From: Sphaerochaeta sp.
Lineage (GTDB): Bacteria > Spirochaetota > Spirochaetia > Sphaerochaetales > Sphaerochaetaceae
NCBI GenBank assembly: GCA_022482495.1
Contig: JAKVPA010000004.1
Location: forward strand, 124,001 to 188,000
Reading direction: 5' to 3'
Length of the DNA: 64,000 nucleotides
Part shown: positions 58,677-64,000 of the stretch, one piece after another
How the letters are laid out: every line of letters begins with the position of its first letter
Position numbering within the stretch: the stretch's first letter is position 1
Notes under the pieces: model-generated
The model's database searches: none
The model's input: the letters and a program-made list of their open reading frames with translations, nothing else
What the model was told of the DNA's origin: nothing
Program-made: the position numbers and the translations under genes

Positions 58677-59675
58677 TTATGTCAGATAATTGGTGGTGTA
58701 CGGGAAGTTGTCGGAGAACAGAATGGTGCCGTCTGTTTTCATCAGCACGCAGTCGAATCCGTCCAGGCTGTTGATCAACGCAAGCCCTTTTTCACTTCCC
58801 AGCACATACACCGCGGTGGAAAGCGCGTCGCAGACGGTACTGTCCGTACCGATGATGGAGGAGGAGAGCAAGTCGCTTTCCGCAGGCCATCCTGTTTTGG
58901 GATCGAGGATGTGCTGGTACGTCTTGCCATCCTGGACGAAGAACCGTTCATAGCCACCGCTGGTGACCACCGCGCGGTCTGCCAGGTGGACGACGATGAA
59001 CACGCTGCCTTCCTCCCCATTGGGGTCGCGCAGCCCGATCTTCCACAGATCTCCGTTCTCTTTGGATCCGATGGCGTAGACGTTGCCGCCCAGGTTGATG
59101 ATTCCCCGGACCACACCCCGCTTCTCCATGATCTCATGGGCCCGGTCCGCGGCGTATCCTTTGGCGATGCCGCCCAGGTCGACGTCCATGTTTTTCGGGA
59201 TGGTGATGCGCCGCTTTGCGGGATCCATCACGATTTCCTGCCAGGAGCGGTCCACCTGGTCAATCTCTTCCTGGCTGGGGACGCGGGGATGGTCAGTGGC
59301 GATGTTCCACAGTGCGGTGATGCCACCGATGGCGGGATCGAACGCCCCGTCGGACAGCTTCGCCATGGAGACCGCCTTTTCCACCAATGCATAAAACTCT
59401 TCGCTGGCGATGATGGTTTTGTCTCGGTTCAGCGCGTACAGCTCACTGCCTTCCGCCGTTCGGCTGAAGACGTCGTTGATCCTGAGAATTTCCTGTTTGA
59501 TCTCATCGTACACCGACTGGCTTGTTCCCGCGGGAAGCGTCACGGCACAGACCGTCCCCAATGAGAGGAAACTCTGACGTTCCCCATTGGTTTTCCGGTC
59601 ACATCCTGTCACGAGCAACAGGGTGCACAGGAGGAGCAGAATACCGGCGCGATGGATGCGGCGTGTGCCGCTCAC
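58677..59675 (-). CDS. apbE: FAD:protein FMN transferase lipoprotein (ApbE)
   Basis: 332 residues from GTG 59675 (GAAGGAAGACGA upstream), overlapping the previous stop. Lipobox LLVTGC (Cys25). The N-terminal FLSLGTVCAVTL, GAFDPAIGGI, DLGGIAKGYAADRA (FAD-binding) and INLGGNVYAIG, and the C-terminal SGGYERFF and DPKTGWPAES are ApbE signatures, with metal ligands in the last Asp/Thr region. It flavinylates Thr of membrane redox proteins (Rnf or Nqr type) outside the cytoplasm. No such acceptor gene is in the window. Translationally coupled to the DUF2188 gene. Confidence 0.93.
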   Translation of the reverse strand: MSGTRRIHRAGILLLLCTLLLVTGCDRKTNGERQSFLSLGTVCAVTLPAGTSQSVYDEIKQEILRINDVFSRTAEGSELYALNRDKTIIASEEFYALVEKAVSMAKLSDGAFDPAIGGITALWNIATDHPRVPSQEEIDQVDRSWQEIVMDPAKRRITIPKNMDVDLGGIAKGYAADRAHEIMEKRGVVRGIINLGGNVYAIGSKENGDLWKIGLRDPNGEEGSVFIVVHLADRAVVTSGGYERFFVQDGKTYQHILDPKTGWPAESDLLSSSIIGTDSTVCDALSTAVYVLGSEKGLALINSLDGFDCVLMKTDGTILFSDNFPYTTNYLT

Positions 59676-59962
59676 TCGTCTTCCTTCGCTGTCTTGGCGT
59701 AGTTCAAGGCACGCACTGCGTTGTCAAACTTCTGGAACTTGCCGTTCTTCAGCTTGATGACGACGGAGGTCTTCTGGTTGCCGCTGACTTGGACGATGTA
59801 TTCGGTGGCTTCAATCTTCGTCTTGAAGTATTTGATCACCTTGTCGCTGCCCTGGCGTTTGACCGCCCAGCCTTTTCCCTGGACGAATGACAGTTCATGC
59901 ACGTCCCTCGCTTCTTTCTTTTCTTCGGAGGGGGCTACCGGTTTTTCTTTGTTGGTTGCCAT
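59672..59962 (-). CDS. DUF2188-like small protein
   Basis: 96 residues from ATG 59962 (CAAGGAGTCTGTG upstream); the ORF extension to 59992 lacks a ribosome site. A charged N-terminus (KEKPVAPSEEKKEARDV) precedes two similar halves of a beta-beta-alpha repeat: LSFVQGKGWAVKRQGSDKVI and KTSVVIKLKNGKFQKFDN, each followed by an Ala/Tyr-rich helix (TEYIVQVSG; VRALNYAKTA). This is the DUF2188 fold. The family is often fused to stress or DNA-associated proteins. Role unknown. apbE follows with a GTGA overlap. Confidence 0.8.
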   Translation of the reverse strand: MATNKEKPVAPSEEKKEARDVHELSFVQGKGWAVKRQGSDKVIKYFKTKIEATEYIVQVSGNQKTSVVIKLKNGKFQKFDNAVRALNYAKTAKEDE

Positions 59963-59978
59963 CACAGACTCCTTGCAC

Positions 59979-60001
59979 GTGGTATGTGTCAACTATACCA
60001 C
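59979..60001. promoter_or_regulatory. Operator-like inverted repeat upstream of DUF2188/apbE
   Basis: GTGGTAT-9 bases-ATACCAC, perfect 7-bp arms, 16 bases upstream of the DUF2188 ATG. A TATAGT -10-like hexamer (minus strand, 59997-59992) overlaps the right arm; no good -35 was found. Confidence 0.45.
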
Positions 60002-60035
60002 TGCAGGGAGATTTTTTTCCAGTTCCCAGAGAGCG

Positions 60036-60980
60036 TTACGTCCTGATTTCCCGATTGAATGGGATTCCCAGTGAGGTTGGCCCGAGGCGTTGGCTTTCCC
60101 GGTCGAACGCAAGGACGACGATGACCAGCACGTACGGCAGCATGACGGCGAATTCGTACGGGAAGTTGATGCCGTAACTCTGGATGACCGTCTGGAAGGT
60201 CTGGGCAAGGGAGAACAGCAACGCCCCCCACATGATCTTCACCGGCTGCCAGTGTCCGAAGTAGACCAGGGCGACGGCGATGAAGCCGCGGCCGCTGACG
60301 ATGGAATCGCTGAACATCTTCGCCTGGCAGAGGGAGAGGTAGGCTCCGGCAAGGCCGGCAAGCGCGCCTCCCACGGCCAATGACTGGTAGCGTATCCGGG
60401 TGACATTGATGCCGATGGAATCGGCCGCGCGGGGATGGGTGCCTACGGCGCGGACCGCCAGTCCCCATGGGGTCTTGAACAGGACGTACCCGCTGAGCGG
60501 CACCAACAGGAACGCCACATATACCAGAATGTTCTGGGAGAAAAAGATTGGGCCGATGACCGGAATGCGGGAGAGAAGCGGGATGGGTGGTGTGGTGATG
60601 CCGGGAATGCTCTGCGTGCCGCCTACGAAGTGGCGGAACAGCGTGCCGGCTGCACCGGTTCCGAACATCTGCAGTCCGATGCCGGCGATTCCCTGCGGGG
60701 CCCGGAATGTGATGACGACCAGGCCGAAGAACATCCCGAGAAGCGCTCCCATCACCGTGGCGGAAAGCAGTCCGAGAACGTTGTACACCTGGGACGTGGC
60801 TTGTCCATGCCCGATGGCATAGGGGAGCAGCATGCCGAGGAACGCGCCCATCGACATGATGCCTTCACAGCCCAGGTTGAAGATGCCAGCCCGTTGGTTG
60901 ATCATCTCCCCCAGCGAGGCAAGGAGCAACGCGACGGACGAGGTGATGGCCAAGGAAAGTACGGTGACGATGACGTTCAT
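60036..60980 (-). CDS. Nucleoside ABC transporter permease 2 (BmpA/NupQ type)
   Basis: 314 residues, eight to nine membrane helices. Branched-chain/ribose-type permease fold, with NQRAGIFNLGCEGIMSMGAF at the start and GIAGIGLQMFGTG, VRAVGTHPRAADSIGINV, and IAVALVYFGHWQP. These features are shared with NupQ/YufQ-type guanosine importers. The start overlaps the end of the first permease by 4 bases. Last gene of the unit. Confidence 0.9.
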   Translation of the reverse strand: MNVIVTVLSLAITSSVALLLASLGEMINQRAGIFNLGCEGIMSMGAFLGMLLPYAIGHGQATSQVYNVLGLLSATVMGALLGMFFGLVVITFRAPQGIAGIGLQMFGTGAAGTLFRHFVGGTQSIPGITTPPIPLLSRIPVIGPIFFSQNILVYVAFLLVPLSGYVLFKTPWGLAVRAVGTHPRAADSIGINVTRIRYQSLAVGGALAGLAGAYLSLCQAKMFSDSIVSGRGFIAVALVYFGHWQPVKIMWGALLFSLAQTFQTVIQSYGINFPYEFAVMLPYVLVIVVLAFDRESQRLGPTSLGIPFNREIRT

Positions 60981-62065
60981 GCTGCGACCTCCTTTCTCCG
61001 GGTCTTTTTCCAGACCCGTTCCATCAAATAGGCGTTGGAGAGCACCATCTGCGTGGCGACGATGACGAGGATGATCACACCCTGGAGCACCTGCACCATG
61101 TTGGCGGGCACTCCCACGGCGTTCTGCGTCATGTTGCCGCCGACAAGGAGCAGTCCGAAGAAGAACGCGGCGGGGATGATGCCGGCGGGATGCAGCCCTC
61201 CGAAGAGCGCCACGACGATGCCGGAGAACCCATAGCCGCTGGTGATTCCCTGGATGGCCCTATGATGCACGCCACAGATCTCCACCGCTCCGGCAAGACC
61301 TGCGAAACCGCCGCTGAACAGCATTGCGATGACCAGGTACTTGGCCACGTTGATGCCTCCGTACCGTGCGGCCCGCTCGCTGGAACCAGCCGCCCGCATC
61401 TTGTAGCCGAACGGGGTCTTCCACAACAGCAGGTAGATCAAAATCGCAAAGCCGATGGCGATGAAGATGCCGGTATGCAGGCGGGTGCCCGGAATGAACC
61501 GGGTCAGCCAGATGTTCTTTGTCAGCCGCATGGATTGCGGAGTGCCGCTTCCCGTGGTCATTTCGGCGGGATCCAGCATCGGTTTGCGAAGGCAGAACGT
61601 GTAGAACTGCTCGGCGATGTAGTTCAGCATGACGGTGGACAGAAGCTCGCTTACCTGGAGTTTCGCCTTCAGCAGGCCGGGGATGGCGCCCCAGAGCGCG
61701 CCACCGGCAATACCTGCAAGGAGCACCAACGGGAGTAAGATCACTTTGGGAAGGGTGGGGACGGCCAGGGCCACCGCCGTGGTGGCAAGGATTCCCATCG
61801 CCATCTGTCCCTCTGCGCCGATGTTGATGATGCCGCTGCGGTAGGCGACGGCGATGCCCAGCGCGATAATCGTCAGCGGGATGGTACGGATCAACACTTC
61901 GCTGATCAAGCCGATATTCTGAAGTGGTTGGAAGATGATGACGGCGTACGTCTTCATCACCGGAGCCCCGATGGCGATCAAAATGACCGCACCCATCGCC
62001 ATGGTGGCCAGGACGGCAAGCAGTACGATGCAGATTTTGTAAAGGATTTTGAATTGGTTGGTCAT
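60977..62065 (-). CDS. Nucleoside ABC transporter permease 1 (NupP type)
   Basis: 362 residues, CAGGAGTGTGAG before the ATG, one base after the ATPase stop. About nine membrane helices. Permease signatures: AVAYRSGIINIGAEGQMAMG, LPLVLLAGIAGGALWG, GYKMRAAGSSERAARYGGIN, and GYGFSGIVVALFGGLHP. It pairs with the second permease to form the channel for nucleosides or related purines. Confidence 0.92.
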   Translation of the reverse strand: MTNQFKILYKICIVLLAVLATMAMGAVILIAIGAPVMKTYAVIIFQPLQNIGLISEVLIRTIPLTIIALGIAVAYRSGIINIGAEGQMAMGILATTAVALAVPTLPKVILLPLVLLAGIAGGALWGAIPGLLKAKLQVSELLSTVMLNYIAEQFYTFCLRKPMLDPAEMTTGSGTPQSMRLTKNIWLTRFIPGTRLHTGIFIAIGFAILIYLLLWKTPFGYKMRAAGSSERAARYGGINVAKYLVIAMLFSGGFAGLAGAVEICGVHHRAIQGITSGYGFSGIVVALFGGLHPAGIIPAAFFFGLLLVGGNMTQNAVGVPANMVQVLQGVIILVIVATQMVLSNAYLMERVWKKTRRKEVAA

Positions 62066-62066
62066 C

Positions 62067-63584
62067 TCACACTCCTGCCATCAGCATGCCCAGCTTTCTG
62101 CTGTCCGCGTCGGCGCGGGGAAGAACCTGCTGGATATGTCCTTTGAAAATGACGGCGACCCGGTCGGAGAGGGCGAGGATCTCATCCAGTTCCTCGCTGA
62201 TCAACAGGATCCCCAGTCCTTCCTTCCGTTTGGCGAGCAACTGTTCATGGATGAACTGGGCTGCTCCCAGATCCAAGCCGCGGATCGGATAGACGGCCAC
62301 CAGGAACTTCGGCTTCCGGGTGATCTCCCGCGCCAGGATCACCTTCTGGATGTTGCCGCCGGAGAGCGTTCCCGCTGCGGTATCCGTGTTGGGACAGCGG
62401 ATATCGAAGTCTTTTTTCAGCGTGGTCGCGTTCTGGGCGATGGACGCCCTGTTCTGGAAGATTCCGTTGGTGAACCGCTTTGCGGTGGAATCCTTCAGGA
62501 TGAAATTCTCTTTCAACGAGAACGGAGGGACGATGCCTTCGGTGTTCCGCTCTTCCGGGATGTACCCCATCCCTTCCTTGATGATTTCTTCCGTACTCTT
62601 GTTGGTGATGTCTTTTCCGAAGAACGTGATGGTCCCGCTCTCCACCGGTCTGAGGCCGTTGATCACCTCGGCGAGTTCCCGCTGCCCATTGCCGGACACG
62701 CCGGCAAGGCCGACGATCTCCCCGCTGTGGATGGTCAGGTTCAGGTCGTTCAACGCAAGGTACCCGCGGTCACTGCGGGCGTTCACATGCTGGATCTCCA
62801 GCGCGTGGATGTTGGAGCATTCGGTTTCCTTGTTTTCCGGCATGATGATCTCACGTCCGGTCATCAAGGAAGCAATCTCCGCGGAGGAATGCTCTTTGGT
62901 GTTTCCATTGAACACGACCGCTCCGTGACGAAGAATCGTCACTTTGTCGGAAAGGTCGGACACTTCCTGCAGTTTATGGCTGATGAAGATGATGGACAAG
63001 TTGGCGGTCATTTTCCGAAGGAGGACGATCAACTCGTCGGTCTCCTGCGGGGTCAGCGCGCTGGTCGGTTCGTCCAGGATCAGGAAGCGGGCTCCCAGGC
63101 AGAGCGTCTTGACCAATTCGACCCGTTGCTGCTCCCCGACGGACAGTTGCCAGACAAACGCGTCAGGATCTACGGCCAGGCCGTAGGTCTGAGAGACTTC
63201 CTCGATGCGGTCGCGGACCATCTTCATATCCAACTTCCATCCCTTCCATGCTTTTTTGTAGCCCAGAGCGATGTTTTCGGTGACCGTCATGTTGGGGACG
63301 AGCATGTACTGCTGGTGTACCATCCCAAGGCCTGCGGCGAACGCGTCGTTGGGGGAGTGGAAGTGTACTTCCTTTTCATTGATGAACATCTTTCCCTCAT
63401 CCGGCTGGTACAAACCCATCAGGATGTTCATCAACGTCGTTTTGCCCGCTCCGTTTTCTCCGACCAAGGCGAGTACTTCCCCCTCTCCGACGGATAGGGA
63501 AATATCATCACTTGCCAGCACACCCGGAAACCGCTTGGTGATGTGTTCCATCCTGAGACTGGTGATCTTGGTGTTCGGATCCAT
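62067..63584 (-). CDS. Nucleoside ABC transporter ATP-binding protein (NupO type)
   Basis: 505 residues with two nucleotide-binding domains, as in the simple-sugar/nucleoside subfamily. First domain: Walker A GENGAGKTTLMNILMG, signature LSVGEQQRVELVK, Walker B FLILDEPTSAL. Second domain: LAGVSGNGQREL (no GKT, so the second Walker A is degenerate), signature LSGGNIQKVILARE, and a Walker B of the form LVAVYPIRGLDLGA, where the catalytic Glu is replaced. AGGAAGTTTTTCTC precedes the ATG. A 67-base gap with a large palindrome separates it from the binding-protein gene. Confidence 0.93.
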   Translation of the reverse strand: MDPNTKITSLRMEHITKRFPGVLASDDISLSVGEGEVLALVGENGAGKTTLMNILMGLYQPDEGKMFINEKEVHFHSPNDAFAAGLGMVHQQYMLVPNMTVTENIALGYKKAWKGWKLDMKMVRDRIEEVSQTYGLAVDPDAFVWQLSVGEQQRVELVKTLCLGARFLILDEPTSALTPQETDELIVLLRKMTANLSIIFISHKLQEVSDLSDKVTILRHGAVVFNGNTKEHSSAEIASLMTGREIIMPENKETECSNIHALEIQHVNARSDRGYLALNDLNLTIHSGEIVGLAGVSGNGQRELAEVINGLRPVESGTITFFGKDITNKSTEEIIKEGMGYIPEERNTEGIVPPFSLKENFILKDSTAKRFTNGIFQNRASIAQNATTLKKDFDIRCPNTDTAAGTLSGGNIQKVILAREITRKPKFLVAVYPIRGLDLGAAQFIHEQLLAKRKEGLGILLISEELDEILALSDRVAVIFKGHIQQVLPRADADSRKLGMLMAGV

Positions 63585-63608
63585 GAGAAAAACTTCCTTT
63601 TTTTACCA

Positions 63609-63638
63609 AATCATCCCGCAGGATCCTGCGGGATGATT
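63609..63638. promoter_or_regulatory. Perfect 30-bp palindrome between binding-protein and ATPase genes
   Basis: The arms AATCATCCCGCAGGA and TCCTGCGGGATGATT are exact complements with no central gap. The hairpin lies 13 bases after the binding-protein stop and 24 before the ATPase ATG on the minus strand, without a following U tract. A partial terminator or 3'-stabilising element giving more binding protein than transporter is the likely role. Confidence 0.7.
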
Positions 63639-63651
63639 GGATGATGATGCG

Positions 63652-64000
63652 TTACAGTTTGGAATAATCGACGGACTGCCAGTTGATCGTATCCGGAGCC
63701 GCCTTGAACTTGGCCAGCGCCTCGTCAACCTTCGCGGCGACTTCCGGTTTCTTCAGCGAGTCGTTCCAGCCGAAGACGAATCCGCCGTTGTGGAAGTTCA
63801 TCGGGATGCATTCTCCTCCGCGGATACCGGCATCCAGCTTCTCCACCATGCCGACGATGACCGCCGCATAGTTGTAGGAAGAGGCGGCAATGCACTTGTA
63901 CCCTTCCGGAATGGTCAGCTGAGCCATATCCTGGCCAACCCACCAGATGTCCTTGTCCTTGTATTCGGCGACGGCGCGAAGCGCTCCGAGCGCCTGCTGG
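63652..64000 (-). CDS. BMP-family nucleoside-binding lipoprotein, N-terminus beyond the window
   Basis: The frame is open from the right edge (LGALRAVAEYKDKDIWWVG, then QDMAQLTIPEGYKCIAAS) to a stop at 63652, giving the last about 116 residues. The features SYNYAAVIVGMVEKLDAGI, FHNGGFVFGWNDSL and the C-terminal INWQSVDYSKL match BMP/Med-type periplasmic binding proteins for purine nucleosides. The signal and lipobox lie outside the window. It is the first gene of the minus-strand importer unit. Confidence 0.9.
   Translation of the reverse strand, partial: QQALGALRAVAEYKDKDIWWVGQDMAQLTIPEGYKCIAASSYNYAAVIVGMVEKLDAGIRGGECIPMNFHNGGFVFGWNDSLKKPEVAAKVDEALAKFKAAPDTINWQSVDYSKL

Noticed and set aside
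1-64000. tRNA/rRNA genes, CRISPR arrays, insertion sequences, prophage
   Set aside because: Reading both strands by eye gave no cloverleaf, repeat-spacer array, transposase or phage structural gene; a covariance-model scan could still find a small RNA.

Overview
The window reads as a gene-dense piece of a moderately GC-rich spirochaete chromosome, most likely from the Sphaerochaetaceae or a close treponeme-like lineage. This assignment is inference. It rests on an EF-G of the spirochaete/mitochondrial EF-G1 type (33650-35764), many lipoproteins with loose lipoboxes, outer-membrane-type barrel proteins, a BMP-type nucleoside importer and a sugar ABC importer without its own ATPase beside a two-subunit beta-galactosidase. 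I found no tRNA, rRNA, CRISPR array, insertion sequence or prophage gene.

Layout. 1-9052: envelope and export genes (a partial lipoprotein running off the left edge, small membrane and barrel proteins, peptidase T, a frameshifted barrel protein with a C8 tract, an LPP20-like lipoprotein), then glycerophosphodiesterase and endonuclease IV. 9142-12048: a large M16 metalloprotease. 12024-14525 (minus): two DRTGG proteins, an RsbW-like ATPase and a [FeFe]-hydrogenase-like protein with altered active-site loops, which looks like a redox-sensing module. 14568-16368: a cytoplasmic patatin, a tiny membrane ORF and an acidic Cys-containing protein. 16500-28192: a long same-strand gene train with mostly overlapping genes (glpK, cdaA, YbbR, acpS, truA, udg, priA, def, fmt, a type Vd patatin-barrel protein, a radical SAM protein, a VanZ-like protein). 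28304-33348: FKBP lipoprotein, HAD phosphatase, DUF308 protein, extended GreA, a damaged coiled-coil lipoprotein, zinc-ribbon and HIT proteins.

33650-37770: EF-G1, a KaiC/RecA-like P-loop protein and an anSME-type radical SAM enzyme. 37846-46173: a galactoside locus, with a membrane-anchored AraC regulator, a binding protein (frameshifted), two permeases and LacL/LacM. 46168-47985 (minus): a NucA-type nuclease and a CPBP protease. 48051-54651: AddB-like and AddA-like recombination enzymes plus an unknown third gene. 54654-57929 (minus): a PatB/MalY-type C-S lyase, a flavodoxin/ferredoxin protein and aroA. 57958-59962: a secreted protein, ApbE and a DUF2188 protein. 60036-64000 (minus): two permeases, an ATPase and the C-terminal part of a BMP binding lipoprotein.

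Two themes run through the window. First, many genes lack a Shine-Dalgarno and have a -10-like hexamer ending only 6-8 bases before the ATG, usually with a -35-like hexamer 16-17 bases further upstream. This suggests frequent leaderless transcription. Second, three genes (5191-6166, about 32040-32230, and 40775-40778) carry apparent frameshifts, so assembly error and real variation need to be told apart.
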